Below the pieces are notes generated by a model, which saw only the letters and a program-made list of their open reading frames with translations, had not been told where the DNA came from and did no database searches. 64,000 nucleotides of DNA, taken from Streptomyces flaveolus (GTDB lineage: Bacteria > Actinomycetota > Actinomycetes > Streptomycetales > Streptomycetaceae). The translations under genes and the position numbers were made by a program. Shown here one piece after another: positions 35,075 through 45,633 of this stretch. The DNA lies in contig NZ_JNWV01000041.1 of NCBI RefSeq assembly GCF_000716535.1, positions 7,599-71,598 of the forward strand. Direction: 5' to 3'. Each line of letters starts with the position of its first letter. Position 1 is the stretch's first letter.

Positions 35075-37312
35075 ATGAGCCAGCAAGACACCCAGGCAGA
35101 GGTACAGCACCCCCAGCCCTCCGTGGGCTCCATCGCCGCGCACCGCCAGCACGCCGTGGCCGCCGTGGTCTCCGACCTGGAACCCGATCTCGACGCGGGT
35201 CTCGACACCTACGAGGAGGCGCCGACCGACGGCGCGCCCCTGCCCCAGGGCCGCTTCCTCGACCGGGAACGCAGCTGGCTCGCCTTCAACGAGCGCGTCC
35301 TGGAGCTGGCCGAGGACCCGAACACGCCGTTGCTGGAGCGCGCGAACTTCCTCGCGATCTTCGCCAGCAACCTGGACGAGTTCTTCATGGTCCGGGTGGC
35401 CGGTCTGAAGCGCCGCATCGCCACCGGCGTCGCCACCCGCTCCGCCTCCGGCCTCCAGCCGCGCGAGGTACTGGAGATGATCTGGGCCCGCTCCCGCGAG
35501 CTGATGGCCCGGCACGCCGCCTGCTACCACGAGGACGTCGCCCCCGCGCTCGCGGACGAGGGCATCCACCTGGTCCGCTGGTCGGAGCTGACCGACAAGG
35601 AACAGGCCCGGCTATTCACCCTCTTCCGGCACCAGATCTTCCCGGTCCTCACGCCCCTGGCCGTCGACCCCGCGCACCCCTTCCCGTACATCTCCGGCCT
35701 CTCCCTGAACCTGGCCGTCGTGGTGCGGAACCCGGTCAGCGGCCACAAGCACTTCGCGCGCGTGAAGGTGCCGCCGCTGCTGTCCCGCTTCCTGGAGGCC
35801 TCCCCCGGCCGCTACGTCCCCATCGAGGACGTCATCGCGGCCCCCAACCACCTGGAAGAGCTGTTCCCGGGCATGGAGATCCTGGAGCACCACGCCTTCC
35901 GGATCACCCGCAACGAGGACCTGGAGGTCGAGGAGGACGACGCCGAGAACCTCCTCCAGGCCCTGGAGAAGGAACTCATGCGGCGCCGCTTCGGCCCGCC
36001 GGTGCGCCTGGAGGTCGAGGAGTCCATCGACCGCGAGGTGCTGGACCTGCTGGTGCGCGAGCTGAAGATCTCCGAGGCCGAGGTGTACCCGCTGCCCGGC
36101 CCGCTCGACCTCACCGGCCTCTTCCGCATCCACAGCCTCGACCGGCCGGAGCTGAAGTACCCGAAGTTCATCGCCGGCACCCACCGCGACCTCGCCGAGG
36201 TCGAGTCGGCGTCCGCGCCCGACATCTTCGCGGCGCTGCGCGCCCGGGACGTGCTCCTGCACCACCCGTACGACAGCTTCTCCACCTCGGTGCAGGCGTT
36301 CCTGGAGCAGGCGGCGGCCGACCCGGACGTCCTCGCCATCAAGCAGACCCTGTACCGCACCTCCGGCGACTCCCCGATAGTCGACGCGCTCATCGACGCC
36401 GCCGAGTCCGGCAAGCAGGTCCTCGTCCTGGTCGAGATCAAGGCCCGCTTCGACGAGCACGCCAACATCAAGTGGGCGCGCAAGCTGGAGGAGGCCGGCT
36501 GCCACGTCGTCTACGGCCTGGTCGGCCTGAAGACACACTGCAAGCTGTCGCTGGTGGTCCGCCAGGAGGGCGAGACCCTGCGCCGCTACAGCCACGTCGG
36601 CACCGGCAACTACCACCCGAAGACCGCCCGTCTGTACGAGGACCTCGGTCTGCTCACCGCCGACCCGCAGGTCGGCGCGGACCTCTCCGACCTCTTCAAC
36701 CGGCTGTCCGGCTACTCGCGCCGCGAGACCTACCGCCGGCTGCTGGTCGCGCCCAAGTCCCTGCGGGACGGCCTGATCTCGCGGATCGACAAGGAGGTCC
36801 AGCACCACCGTGCGGGCCGTCCGGCCTTCGTCCGCATCAAGGTCAACTCGATGGTGGACGAGGCGGTCATCGACGCCCTCTACCGGGCCTCCCAGGCCGG
36901 CGTGCCGGTCGACATCTGGGTGCGGGGCATCTGCGCCGTCCGCCCCGGCGTCACGGGCCTCTCGGAGAACATACGGGTCCGCTCGATCCTCGGCCGCTTC
37001 CTCGAACACTCCCGGGTGTTCGCCTTCGGCAACGGCGGCGAACCCGAGGTGTGGATCGGCAGCGCCGACATGATGCACCGCAACCTCGACCGCCGGATAG
37101 AGGCCCTGGTCCGGGTGGTCGACCCCGGCCACCGCGCAGCCCTCAACCGGCTGCTGGACACCGGCATGTCCGACAGCACCGCCTCCTGGCACCTCGGCCC
37201 GGACGGCGAGTGGACGCGGCACGCGACCGACGCGGACGGCCAACCCCTGCGCAACGTCCAGGAGATGCTCATAGACGCCCGGAGGCGCCGGCGTGGCACA
37301 GCAACACCTTGA
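35075..37312 (+). CDS. ppk: Polyphosphate kinase 1
   Basis: 745 aa from the ATG at 35075 (MSQQDTQAE), preceded by AAGAAT and six bases. An in-frame ATG at 34952 would give 786 aa, and some annotations of this family use such a start. Conserved blocks: [36 protein letters not shown], the phospho-His loop [22 protein letters not shown] and [11 protein letters not shown]. It makes polyP from ATP, reversibly. The CHAD and Nudix genes follow directly, so the operon is devoted to polyphosphate. Confidence 0.95.
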   Translation: MSQQDTQAEVQHPQPSVGSIAAHRQHAVAAVVSDLEPDLDAGLDTYEEAPTDGAPLPQGRFLDRERSWLAFNERVLELAEDPNTPLLERANFLAIFASNLDEFFMVRVAGLKRRIATGVATRSASGLQPREVLEMIWARSRELMARHAACYHEDVAPALADEGIHLVRWSELTDKEQARLFTLFRHQIFPVLTPLAVDPAHPFPYISGLSLNLAVVVRNPVSGHKHFARVKVPPLLSRFLEASPGRYVPIEDVIAAPNHLEELFPGMEILEHHAFRITRNEDLEVEEDDAENLLQALEKELMRRRFGPPVRLEVEESIDREVLDLLVRELKISEAEVYPLPGPLDLTGLFRIHSLDRPELKYPKFIAGTHRDLAEVESASAPDIFAALRARDVLLHHPYDSFSTSVQAFLEQAAADPDVLAIKQTLYRTSGDSPIVDALIDAAESGKQVLVLVEIKARFDEHANIKWARKLEEAGCHVVYGLVGLKTHCKLSLVVRQEGETLRRYSHVGTGNYHPKTARLYEDLGLLTADPQVGADLSDLFNRLSGYSRRETYRRLLVAPKSLRDGLISRIDKEVQHHRAGRPAFVRIKVNSMVDEAVIDALYRASQAGVPVDIWVRGICAVRPGVTGLSENIRVRSILGRFLEHSRVFAFGNGGEPEVWIGSADMMHRNLDRRIEALVRVVDPGHRAALNRLLDTGMSDSTASWHLGPDGEWTRHATDADGQPLRNVQEMLIDARRRRRGTATP

Positions 37313-38405
37313 CCCGACGGACCCCACGGCCGAGGCGGTGACGGGCACCGCCCTCGCGGACTACCTGCGCGCCCAGGCCACGGAGTTCCTCCGCGCCCTG
37401 CGCCTGCACCGGGAGACGGGCGGGGCCACGGCGAACGGCGCGGAGGAGTTCGACGCGGCCCGCCTCCTGCGCCGCTCGGCCCGCCGCATCAGCGCCAGCC
37501 TGCACACCTTCCGCCCCCTCCTCGACACCGACTGGTCGGAGGAGATGCGCCCGGAACTGGCCTGGCTGTCCGGCACGCTGGGCCTGGAACACGCCTGCGA
37601 GGCCCGCCTGGAACGCCTGTTGCTGGCGTTGCACCGGCTGTCGGGGGCGACCGTCCTGCCCGCGCAGGCGGTCGACGTCGCCGTGGCCGCGGGCGCCCGC
37701 GCCGCCGGAGCGGGACGGGTGCGGGAGGCAGCGCCGGAAGCCACCGGCGGCCCGGCCGGCGCGACGGCGACGACAGAGCGCGGCAACCTCACCGTCGGCG
37801 CGGCGAAGGCGGGCGCCCTGCTCGACCGCCAGCTCACCCTCGCCCGGACGAGGGCCCACTCCACGGCGCTCCAGGCCCTCGGCTCCTCCCGCTTCCACGC
37901 CGTGGCCGACAAGGTCGCCGTACTCGCCAGCGAGGTCCCCCTCACCCCCACCGCCCCCACCACCGACCTGCGCCCCTTGGCCGCCGCGGCCGAGGAACGC
38001 CTCACGGACGCCGTCACCGCGCTCCCCCTGGTCACCGCCGGCCACCCCTACAACGCGGCGGCCCTGGTCCACGGCCTGTCCCCGGACCCGTCCCCGCACC
38101 CCCAGGACGGCCCCTGGCACCAGGTCCGCCTGCTGCTGCGCCTGCACCGGTACGCCCGCGAGGTGCTGCACGGCGGCAACGCCCCCGTGGACGTACGGCT
38201 GCTGACGGCGGGCCAGGCGCTCAACCGGCACCGGGACGCCTCGGAGGCGGCGGCCGCGGCGGCGCAGGCGGCGCGCACCCCCCGGATCACCCCGGCGACG
38301 GCGTACGCGCTCGGTGTGCTCCACGCCGACCAGCGGCACGAGGTGGAGGCGGCCCGGTTCGCGTTCCAGCAGGCGTGGCAGAAGCAGACCGTCCACGCGC
38401 CCTGA
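37293..38405 (+). CDS. CHAD domain protein
   Basis: 370 aa from the GTG at 37293, overlapping ppk by 20 nt with GGAGG just upstream. All-helical, with repeated His/Arg-rich helices ([25 protein letters not shown], and [17 protein letters not shown]). CHAD domains bind inorganic polyphosphate, which fits the coupling to ppk; there is no catalytic CYTH domain. It may target or store polyP granules (inference). Confidence 0.92.
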   Translation: MAQQHLDPTDPTAEAVTGTALADYLRAQATEFLRALRLHRETGGATANGAEEFDAARLLRRSARRISASLHTFRPLLDTDWSEEMRPELAWLSGTLGLEHACEARLERLLLALHRLSGATVLPAQAVDVAVAAGARAAGAGRVREAAPEATGGPAGATATTERGNLTVGAAKAGALLDRQLTLARTRAHSTALQALGSSRFHAVADKVAVLASEVPLTPTAPTTDLRPLAAAAEERLTDAVTALPLVTAGHPYNAAALVHGLSPDPSPHPQDGPWHQVRLLLRLHRYAREVLHGGNAPVDVRLLTAGQALNRHRDASEAAAAAAQAARTPRITPATAYALGVLHADQRHEVEAARFAFQQAWQKQTVHAP

Positions 38406-38422
38406 CCCCACGAGGAGGCGGT

Positions 38423-38836
38423 GTGAACGACACCGTGGTCCAGGCGGCCGGCTGTGTGCTGTGGCGCCGCTCACCGGTCTCCGGCGACCTGGAGATCTGT
38501 CTGGTCCACCGGCCGAAGTACGACGACTGGTCCCACCCCAAGGGCAAGTTGAAGCGGGGCGAGGACCCGCTCGCCGGTGCGCTGCGCGAGGTCGCGGAGG
38601 AGACCGGGTACACCGCGGACCCGGGCGGCGAGCTGCCGACCCTGCACTATTCGGCCAACGGCCGCCCGAAGCGGGTGCGGTACTGGGCCGCGGAGGCGGT
38701 TTCCGGCCACTTCACGCCGAACGACGAGGTGGACCGCATCCTGTGGCTGGCCCCGGCGACGGCCCGGGCCCGGCTGACCCAGCCGCGCGACGGGGACCTG
38801 GTGGAGGCGCTCCTGCGGGCCCTGGAGCGCCGGTGA
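38423..38836 (+). CDS. Nudix hydrolase
   Basis: 137 aa from the GTG at 38423 after GAGGAGGC. The Nudix box fits Gx5Ex7REUxEExGU, with G..GED and REVAEETG around residues 44-66. MutT-like proteins hydrolyse nucleoside diphosphate derivatives, and some of this type cleave diadenosine polyphosphates or polyP. It is last in the ppk-CHAD-Nudix operon. Confidence 0.92.
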   Translation: MNDTVVQAAGCVLWRRSPVSGDLEICLVHRPKYDDWSHPKGKLKRGEDPLAGALREVAEETGYTADPGGELPTLHYSANGRPKRVRYWAAEAVSGHFTPNDEVDRILWLAPATARARLTQPRDGDLVEALLRALERR

Positions 38837-38840
38837 CGGC

Positions 38841-39044
38841 TCACGGGCCCGTCGCGTGCCCCTCGGCGTCCGTGCGGGCCTGACTGCGGGCCCGGCGGGC
38901 GGGGCCGCGCCAGCCACAGCTGCATCTGGCCACGCAGAAGGGGCCCTGCTCGGTGGTCGTCGTGAGATGTTCCTGCCCGGACCGGGCACGCTCCGGCCCG
39001 TCCTCCGATACCGCGGTGACTGCCACGCCGTCAACAGTACCCAT
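38841..39044 (-). CDS. Small Cys-containing hypothetical protein
   Basis: 67 aa. The C-terminal half has VARCSCGWRGPARRARSQARTDAEGH, a pattern I recall from many short Streptomyces proteins, with a CSC pair followed by a basic helix and His. The rest is low complexity (LTTTTEQ). It may be a metal- or nucleic-acid-binding peptide. The function is unknown. The bases from there to 39231 hold only short repeats of CTCGGTCCCGCT type. Confidence 0.55.
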   Translation of the reverse strand: MGTVDGVAVTAVSEDGPERARSGQEHLTTTTEQGPFCVARCSCGWRGPARRARSQARTDAEGHATGP

Positions 39045-39231
39045 ACCGGGTTAAAGAGTTGGTCTCGCTCCCCTCGGCCTCGGTCCCGCTCGCTTCGGCG
39101 TCGGTCCCGCCCCCGTCGGCCCGACGCGGCCCCGCCGCCGCTCCCGGCGGCGCGTGACGGCACCCCCCACCCGTCGTTATCCGGACGACAGGGGGCCCGT
39201 GACGGACACACCGGCTGGGGGTAGGCAGGCC

Positions 39232-40095
39232 ATGGAGCGGCGGCAGCACAGGCGCGCGGGCGGGACGGTCGTCGCGGTGGGCATCCTCCTCGCCCTCGGG
39301 ACGGGCGCCACGGGCTGTTCCGGCAGCGGGGCCGCCGCCGAGGACGTCAAGGGCGCCGGCGACCCCGTCACCACCCTGCACCGGGCCGCCGACGCGCTGC
39401 GGGCCGCGGGCAGTTCCAAGGCCGGCACCTCGATGGAGATGGCCACGGGCGGCACCCGGGTCACCATCCGCGGCAAGGGGGTCTACGACTACCGGCGCCG
39501 CCTCGGCCGGCTCACGGTGGTGCTGCCCGAGGACCCCACGGGCACCTCCGAACACCGGCCCATCACGGAACTCCTCGCCCCGGGGGCGCTGTTCATGAAG
39601 AACCGGGGCGCGGGCGTGCCCGCCGACAAGTGGGTGCGGGTGGAGACCGCGACGCTGTCCGACGGCAATCTGGTCACCGGCGGCGCGACCGACCCGTTCG
39701 CGGCGGCCGAGGTGCTGCGCGGGACGCGGGAGGCGGTCTTCGTCGGCAGGACCGAGGTCGCCGGGACGGCGGTGCGGCACTACCGGGGCACCGCCGACCT
39801 GAGCCGCGCGGCCCGGTACGCCTCCGCCGCGAACAGGGCGGCCCTGGCCTCGGCGGCGAAAGGCTTCGCCACGACCGAGGTGCCGTTCGACGCGTACCTG
39901 GACGACCAGGGCCGCATCCGCAAGCTGCGGCAGCGCTTCAGCTTCGTCAACGGCCGCCAGAAGGCCACCGTGGCGGTCGCCTCCACCCTGCTGCTGTACG
40001 ACTTCGGCGCCCCCGCCGACGTACGGCTGCCGGCCCCGGCGGACATCTACGCGGGCCGGATCGCCGAGGAGGGCAGGACCCGTGGCGGGGCCTGA
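39232..40095 (+). CDS. Secreted lipoprotein, LppX/LprG-like
   Basis: 287 aa from the ATG at 39232. A basic N-terminus and hydrophobic stretch end in the lipobox-like GATGC, with the lipidated Cys at ~29. The rest is a beta-rich domain with KGVYDYRRRLGRLTVVLP and YLDDQGRIRKLRQRFSF, the pattern of LppX/LprG-like lipid-binding lipoproteins. It may shuttle a lipid at the cell surface. The start is not certain because no strong ribosome site is visible. Confidence 0.7.
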   Translation: MERRQHRRAGGTVVAVGILLALGTGATGCSGSGAAAEDVKGAGDPVTTLHRAADALRAAGSSKAGTSMEMATGGTRVTIRGKGVYDYRRRLGRLTVVLPEDPTGTSEHRPITELLAPGALFMKNRGAGVPADKWVRVETATLSDGNLVTGGATDPFAAAEVLRGTREAVFVGRTEVAGTAVRHYRGTADLSRAARYASAANRAALASAAKGFATTEVPFDAYLDDQGRIRKLRQRFSFVNGRQKATVAVASTLLLYDFGAPADVRLPAPADIYAGRIAEEGRTRGGA

Positions 40096-40212
40096 AACCG
40101 GCCGGTCACTAGTCCGGGACGCCACCCCGTAAGTAGCCCGTCCGTGCCATGCGCGGTGTGTGGAGCGCTGCCTACTCTAGGGAGCGGTGACGGCTGAGAA
40201 GAGGTGAGGCGG

Positions 40213-40374
40213 GTGGCTGCGGTCGGCGGCACGGCGGTTCAGGACCACGTGGCCCTCGCCGAGATCGAGCTGTGCGGAGAGCTGATCATCGCGGCCTCGG
40301 CCGCCGAGGACCGGCTCAGCCTGGAGAGCATCGACGAGGTGCTGCGGGTGGCCGAGGAGCGGAACGCGGCCTGA
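40213..40374 (+). CDS. Conserved 53-aa protein
   Basis: A GTG after GAGGTGAGGCGG opens a 54-codon gene too short for most tracks. The protein is acidic and helical: VALAEIELCGELIIAASAAEDRL then SLESIDEVLRVAEERNAA. I recall this small protein from many Streptomyces genomes. It is convergent with csoR (5-nt gap). The function is unknown. Confidence 0.75.
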   Translation: MAAVGGTAVQDHVALAEIELCGELIIAASAAEDRLSLESIDEVLRVAEERNAA

Positions 40375-40379
40375 GCGGC

Positions 40380-40688
40380 TCAGCTCCGCAGCAGCCGGCC
40401 GATCGCCTTCGTCGCCTCGTCCACCTTCTCGTCGATCGCGTCACCGCCCTGCACGGCCGCGTCCGCGACGCAGTGCCGCAGGTGCTCCTCCAGCAGCTGG
40501 AGCGCGAAGGACTGCAGGGCCTTGGTGGAGGCGGAGACCTGCGTGAGTATGTCGATGCAGTACGTGTCCTCCTCCACCATCCGCTGCAGGCCGCGGATCT
40601 GGCCCTCGATCCGGCGCAGCCGCTTGAGGTGCTCGTCCTTCCGCTTGTGGTAGCCGTGCGTGGCGCCGGCCTCGGTCGTCGTCGTCAT
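40380..40688 (-). CDS. csoR: CsoR, copper-sensing repressor
   Basis: 102 aa from the ATG at 40688. A four-helix CsoR/RcnR fold with the Cys-His-Cys Cu(I) ligand set: Cys in TYCIDIL, and His and Cys in EEHLRHC. HKRKDEHLKRLRRIEGQIRGLQRM is the DNA-binding face. In Streptomyces it represses copper efflux genes and itself. The matching operator lies 43 nt upstream. No copper ATPase is adjacent. Confidence 0.92.
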   Translation of the reverse strand: MTTTTEAGATHGYHKRKDEHLKRLRRIEGQIRGLQRMVEEDTYCIDILTQVSASTKALQSFALQLLEEHLRHCVADAAVQGGDAIDEKVDEATKAIGRLLRS

Positions 40689-40730
40689 CGCGGCCTCCGT
40701 CTCGGGACGAGCTGGGGACAAAAGGGACAC

Positions 40731-40747
40731 ATACCCCTACTGGGTAT
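40731..40747. promoter_or_regulatory. CsoR operator
   Basis: ATACCC-CTACT-GGGTAT, a perfect palindrome with 6-bp arms and 5-bp spacer, of the type recognised by Streptomyces CsoR. It lies 43 bp upstream of csoR. Confidence 0.82.
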
Positions 40748-40902
40748 ATGGTAACGAACTTTCCGGGGTAGAGGGCCCTTCGTCCGCCCCCGTGCTGACC
40801 ACTCTGCCCGATGGGCGACACTGGGATGCGGCCCGATAGCCGTGGCCGGATGATGCGCCTAGCATCAGCCTGACCGAAACCGAAGCACCCCGAGGACCCC
40901 AC

Positions 40903-41523
40903 GTGCGCTTTCGTCTGACCCCCAGGGAGACGAGCTTCTACGACATGTTCGCCGCGTCCGCGGACAACATCGTCACCGGCTCGAAACTCCTGATGGAACT
41001 GCTCGGGGCGGACTCCTCCGCCCGGGCCGAGATCGCAGAGCGTATGCGGGCCGCGGAACACGCAGGTGACGACGCCACGCACGCGATCTTCCACCAGCTG
41101 AACTCCTCCTTCATCACGCCGTTCGACCGGGAGGACATCTACGCCCTCGCCGGTTCCCTGGACGACATCATGGACTTCATGGAGGAGGCCGTCGACCTGG
41201 TCGTCCTCTACAACGTCGAGGAACTGCCCAAGGGCGTCGAGCAGCAGATCGAGGTCCTGGCCAGGGCGGCGGAGCTGACGGCAGAGGCCATGCCGAACCT
41301 CCGCACCATGGACAACCTCACCGAGTACTGGATCGAGGTCAACCGGCTGGAGAACCAGGCCGACCAGATCCACCGCAAGCTGCTCGCCCACCTCTTCAAC
41401 GGCAAGTACGACGCGATCGAGGTGCTGAAGCTCAAGCAGATCGTGGACGTCCTGGAAGAGGCGGCGGACGCGTTCGAACACGTGGCGAACACGGTGGAGA
41501 CCATCGCCGTCAAGGAGTCCTGA
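40903..41523 (+). CDS. DUF47/PhoU-like Pit accessory protein
   Basis: 206 aa with GTG start after GAGG. All-helical PhoU-like fold, with MRAAEHAGDDATHAIFHQLNSSFITPFDREDIYALA as the characteristic DUF47 block. Such proteins are encoded next to Pit transporters and probably modulate phosphate uptake. TAGCAT at 40860-40865 may be the -10 of the operon. It precedes pit by 7 nt. Confidence 0.92.
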   Translation: MRFRLTPRETSFYDMFAASADNIVTGSKLLMELLGADSSARAEIAERMRAAEHAGDDATHAIFHQLNSSFITPFDREDIYALAGSLDDIMDFMEEAVDLVVLYNVEELPKGVEQQIEVLARAAELTAEAMPNLRTMDNLTEYWIEVNRLENQADQIHRKLLAHLFNGKYDAIEVLKLKQIVDVLEEAADAFEHVANTVETIAVKES

Positions 41524-41530
41524 GGCGTCG

Positions 41531-42529
41531 ATGGACACCTTCGCCCTGGTCGTGACCATCGCGGTCGCGCTCTTCTTCACGTACACGAACGGTTTCCACG
41601 ACTCGGCGAACGCGATCGCGACGTCCGTGTCGACGCGGGCGCTGACCCCGCGGGCGGCCCTCGCCATGGCGGCCGTGATGAACCTCGCCGGTGCCTTCCT
41701 GGGCTCCGGCGTCGCCAAGACGGTCAGCGAGGGCCTGATCGAGACGCCCCGGGGCTCGACCGGCATGGGGATCCTCTTCGCCGCCCTGCTCGGCGCGATC
41801 GTCTGGAACCTGGTCACCTGGTACTTCGGCCTGCCGTCCTCCTCCTCGCACGCCCTGTTCGGCGGCCTGGTGGGCGCGGCGCTGGCGGGCGGTACGACGG
41901 TGATCTGGCACGGGGTGGTCGAGAAGGTCATCATCCCGATGTTCGTGTCCCCGGTCGTGGGCCTGATCGTCGGCTACCTGGTCATGACGGCGATCCTGTG
42001 GATCTTCCGCCGGGCCAACCCGCACAAGGCCAAGCGCGGCTTCCGCATAGCCCAGACGGTCTCGGCCGCCGGCATGGCGCTGGGCCACGGCCTCCAGGAC
42101 GCCCAGAAGACGATGGGCGTCGTCGTCATGGCACTGGTGATTTCCGGCCATGAGACGTACGGCGACCCGATCCCGGTCTGGGTGAAGATCGTCTGCGCGA
42201 TCATGCTGTCCCTCGGCACCTACGCGGGCGGCTGGCGCATCATGCGCACCCTGGGCCGCAAGATCATCGAGCTGGACCCGCCGCAGGGCTTCGCCGCCGA
42301 GACGACCGGCGCGTCGATCATGTTCACCACGGCGTTCCTCTTCAAGGCGCCGATCTCCACGACCCACGTCATCACCTCGGCCATCATGGGCGTGGGCGCG
42401 ACCAAGCGCGTCAACGCCGTCCGCTGGGGCGTGGCCAAGAACATCATCCTCGGCTGGTTCATCACGATGCCGGCGGCGGCCCTGGTCGCCGCCCTGGCCT
42501 TCGGGGTGGTCAAGCTGGTGGCGCTGTAA
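41531..42529 (+). CDS. pit: Low-affinity inorganic phosphate transporter (PiT)
   Basis: 332 aa, about ten TM helices. The PiT repeats show as GFHDSANAIATSVSTRALTP in the N-terminal half and STTHVITSAIMGVGATKR in the C-terminal half. It moves metal-phosphate complexes coupled to protons across the membrane. It is paired with the DUF47 gene and probably serves at high phosphate, complementing the Pst system on its right. It ends at a strong terminator. Confidence 0.94.
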   Translation: MDTFALVVTIAVALFFTYTNGFHDSANAIATSVSTRALTPRAALAMAAVMNLAGAFLGSGVAKTVSEGLIETPRGSTGMGILFAALLGAIVWNLVTWYFGLPSSSSHALFGGLVGAALAGGTTVIWHGVVEKVIIPMFVSPVVGLIVGYLVMTAILWIFRRANPHKAKRGFRIAQTVSAAGMALGHGLQDAQKTMGVVVMALVISGHETYGDPIPVWVKIVCAIMLSLGTYAGGWRIMRTLGRKIIELDPPQGFAAETTGASIMFTTAFLFKAPISTTHVITSAIMGVGATKRVNAVRWGVAKNIILGWFITMPAAALVAALAFGVVKLVAL

Positions 42530-42572
42530 CGACGGGCACGGCGCCCTAAGCCGTACGCAGTGACAACGCAGT

Positions 42573-42606
42573 GGGCCCGCCCCCGGGAGCCGGGGGCGGG
42601 CCCTTT
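42573..42606. terminator. Strong terminator between pit and pstB
   Basis: A 13-bp perfect stem (42573-42585 with 42591-42603), 5-nt loop, then TTT. It lies between convergent pit and the pst operon and may serve both. Confidence 0.85.
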
Positions 42607-42655
42607 GCGTCCTCGCGGTGGCACCGCCATGCAGCACCGCGAGGGGATCGTGGGA

Positions 42656-43432
42656 TCAGCCGAAGCGGCCGGAGATGTAGTCCTCCGTGGCCTGGACCGA
42701 CGGGTTGGAGAAGATCCGCTCCGTGTCGTCGATCTCGATCAGCCGGCCGGGCTGTCCGACCGCCGCGAGGTTGAAGAAGGCCGTACGGTCCGAGACACGC
42801 GCCGCCTGCTGCATGTTGTGCGTCACGATGACGATCGTGAACCGCTCCTTGAGCTCACCGATCAGGTCCTCGATGGCGAGGGTGGAGATCGGGTCCAGGG
42901 CGGAGCAGGGCTCGTCCATGAGGAGCACCTTCGGCTCGACCGCGATGGCGCGGGCGATGCACAGACGCTGCTGCTGACCACCGGACAGGCCGGAGCCCGG
43001 CTTGTTCAGGCGGTCCTTCACCTCGTTCCAGAGGTTCGCGCCCTTGAGGGACTTCTCGACGACGTCGTTCAGTTCCGACTTCTTGTAGTTGCCGTTCAGC
43101 CGCAGGCCCGCCGCCACGTTGTCGAAGATCGACATCGTGGGGAACGGGTTCGGGCGCTGGAAGACCATGCCCACCTCACGGCGGACGGACACCGGGTCGA
43201 CCCCGGCGCCGTACAGGTCCTCATCGTCGAGGAGCACCTTGCCCTCGACGCGGCCACCGGGGGTGACCTCGTGCATACGGTTCAGCGTGCGCAGGAACGT
43301 CGACTTGCCGCAGCCGGAGGGGCCGATGAACGCCGTCACCGACCGCGGCTCCACGGTCATCGAAATGTCCTCGATCGCCTTGTGGGAGCCGTAGAAGGCG
43401 GTGAGGCCGCTTACGTCGATTCGCTTGGCCAT
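42656..43432 (-). CDS. pstB: Phosphate ABC transporter ATPase
   Basis: 258 aa. Walker [10 protein letters not shown] (~37-45), signature LSGGQQQR, Walker [14 protein letters not shown], and FNPFP-type block [13 protein letters not shown] specific to PstB. It powers high-affinity phosphate import. It is the last gene of pstS-C-A-B, 72 nt after pstA. Confidence 0.97.
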   Translation of the reverse strand: MAKRIDVSGLTAFYGSHKAIEDISMTVEPRSVTAFIGPSGCGKSTFLRTLNRMHEVTPGGRVEGKVLLDDEDLYGAGVDPVSVRREVGMVFQRPNPFPTMSIFDNVAAGLRLNGNYKKSELNDVVEKSLKGANLWNEVKDRLNKPGSGLSGGQQQRLCIARAIAVEPKVLLMDEPCSALDPISTLAIEDLIGELKERFTIVIVTHNMQQAARVSDRTAFFNLAAVGQPGRLIEIDDTERIFSNPSVQATEDYISGRFG

Positions 43433-43504
43433 GTCTGCTTCACTTCCAGAAATTCAAGCTCGGTCGCTGTGTGGCCCCGCCCGGCGGAGCCGGAAATAGT
43501 CGCC

Positions 43505-44566
43505 TCAGCGACCGGTCTTCGGGGCCTTCCAGCGGGCGATGCCGCGGGCCACCAGGTTGAGGATCATCACGAAGGCGATCAGCGTGAGGGCCGCCGCCCA
43601 CGCGCGGTCGTACGCCGCACCGGAGCCCGCGCTGTTGGCGAACTGCTGGTAGATGAACAGCGGCAGCGACGCCTGCGCGCCCTCGAAGGGGTTGTTGTTG
43701 ATGAACGGGTTGCCGAACACCAGCAGCAGCACCGGCGCGGTCTCACCGGCGATACGGGCGACCGCCAGCATGATGCCGGTGGTGATACCGCCGATGGAGG
43801 TCGGCAGGACCACCTTCAGGATGGTCCGCCACTTGGGCACGCCGAGCGCCAGTGACGCCTCGCGCAGCTCGTTCGGGACGAGCTTGAGCATCTCCTCGGT
43901 GGAGCGGACGACGACCGGCATCATCAGGATGGCCAGGGCCAGCGAACCGGCGAAGCCGAACGGCTGCATCTCGAAGATGAGCATCAGGCTGAGGATGAAC
44001 AGACCCGCGACGATCGACGGGATGCCCGTCATGACGTCGACGAAGAAGGTGACGGCCTTGGCGAGCCGGCCCCGGCCGTACTCGACCAGGTAGATCGCGG
44101 TGAGCACGCCGATCGGGGCGCCGATGAGGGTGGCGAGGCCGACCTGCTCCAGGCTGCCGATGATGGCGTGGTAGATGCCGCCGCCGGGCTCGGTGTCGGC
44201 GACGACCCCCATCGAGTGGGTCAGGAAGTAGACGTCGAGGACCTTCACACCGCGCGCCGCGGTCACCCAGATCAGGGAGACCAGCGGCACCACGGCGAGC
44301 AGGAAGGCCACCCAGACGAGGCTGGTGGCGACACGGTCCTTGGCCTGGCGGCGGCCCTCGACGCGCGCGGCGATGCCGAAGGTGCCGAGGACGAAGAGGA
44401 CGGCGGCGATCAGACCCCACTGGACCTTGCTGTCCAGGCCGGCGGCCAGGCTGATGACGATGCCCAGGACGAGGGAGCCGGCGGCGATCGCCCACGGCGT
44501 CCACCGGGGCAGGCTCGCGGCGCGCAGCGTGCTGTGCCGCTTGTCGGTGACGGCTGCGGTGCTCAT
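43505..44566 (-). CDS. pstA: Phosphate ABC transporter permease PstA
   Basis: 353 aa. Six core TM helices plus a longer N-terminal part typical of actinomycete PstA. The EAA loop ELREASLALGVPKWRTI, which docks to PstB, is clear. It overlaps pstC by 4 nt. Confidence 0.95.
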   Translation of the reverse strand: MSTAAVTDKRHSTLRAASLPRWTPWAIAAGSLVLGIVISLAAGLDSKVQWGLIAAVLFVLGTFGIAARVEGRRQAKDRVATSLVWVAFLLAVVPLVSLIWVTAARGVKVLDVYFLTHSMGVVADTEPGGGIYHAIIGSLEQVGLATLIGAPIGVLTAIYLVEYGRGRLAKAVTFFVDVMTGIPSIVAGLFILSLMLIFEMQPFGFAGSLALAILMMPVVVRSTEEMLKLVPNELREASLALGVPKWRTILKVVLPTSIGGITTGIMLAVARIAGETAPVLLLVFGNPFINNNPFEGAQASLPLFIYQQFANSAGSGAAYDRAWAAALTLIAFVMILNLVARGIARWKAPKTGR

Positions 44567-45567
44567 GCGTTGGCCCCCGAGTACTCCGCGCGCCGGGTGA
44601 TGATCAGCCGGGCGGCGCCGTTGACGAGCAGGGTGATGACGAACAGGACCAGACCGGAGGCGATGAGCGCGTCCCGGCCGAACTCGTTCGCCTCGCTGAA
44701 CTTGCTGGCGATGTTCTGGGCGAAGGTGCCGCCGCCCGGGTTGAGCAGGCTGGCCTGGATGTCGAAGGACGGCGAGAGCACGGTGGCGACGGCGATCGTC
44801 TCGCCGAGCGCGCGCCCGAGGCCGAGCATGGACGCGGAGATCACACCGGAGCGGCCGAAGGGCAGCACGGACATGCGAACGACCTCCCAGCGCGTGGCGC
44901 CGAGGGCTAGGGCCGCTTCCTCGTGCATCTGCGGGACCTGGCGGAAGACCTCACGGCTCACGTTGGTGATGATCGGCAGGATCATGATCGCGAGCAGGAT
45001 GCCGACGGTGAGCATCGAGCGCGGCGCGCCCTGGTCCCAGGAGAAGACGCCGGTCCAGCCGAAGAACTCGTTGAGCCAGCCGAACAGGCCGTTCATGTGC
45101 GGGACGAGCACGAGGGCGCCCCACAGGCCGTACACGATGGACGGCACGGCGGCGAGCAGGTCGATCACGTAGGCGACCGGGCCGGACATGCGGCGCGGGG
45201 CGTAGTGCGTGATGAACAGCGCGATGGCGACCGCGACCGGGACCGCGATGACCATGGCGATGACCGAGGAGACGAGCGTGCCGAAGACCAGGACCGCGAT
45301 GCCGAACTTCGGTTCGAGGACGTTGGTGTTCCACTCGAACGTGGTCAGGAAGTTCGCGTGGTCCTTGCTGATCGCGAGGACGGCACGGTAGGTGAGGAAG
45401 ACCGCGATGGCGGCCATGATCGCCAGCAGGAGGATGCCGGAGCCTCGGGACAGCCCGAGGAAGATGCGGTCACCGGGGCGGGTGGCGCCACGGGCCGCGC
45501 GCTTCTGCTCGGCGATGGTGGGCTGGGGGGCGGGCGGAGGTACGTCGGTTGTCGTCGATATGTCCAT
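44563..45567 (-). CDS. pstC: Phosphate ABC transporter permease PstC
   Basis: 334 aa. Six TM helices with the EAA loop HEEAALALGATRWEVVRM. PstC and PstA form the translocation channel. Read-through from pstS crosses a 114-nt gap with a stem-loop. Confidence 0.95.
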   Translation of the reverse strand: MDISTTTDVPPPAPQPTIAEQKRAARGATRPGDRIFLGLSRGSGILLLAIMAAIAVFLTYRAVLAISKDHANFLTTFEWNTNVLEPKFGIAVLVFGTLVSSVIAMVIAVPVAVAIALFITHYAPRRMSGPVAYVIDLLAAVPSIVYGLWGALVLVPHMNGLFGWLNEFFGWTGVFSWDQGAPRSMLTVGILLAIMILPIITNVSREVFRQVPQMHEEAALALGATRWEVVRMSVLPFGRSGVISASMLGLGRALGETIAVATVLSPSFDIQASLLNPGGGTFAQNIASKFSEANEFGRDALIASGLVLFVITLLVNGAARLIITRRAEYSGANA

Positions 45568-45633
45568 CGGGTTCTCCGGTCTGCGGAGCCGTACCCCCAG
45601 GGGGGCGGCGGCTCATGGCGGCGGTGCACCGGA

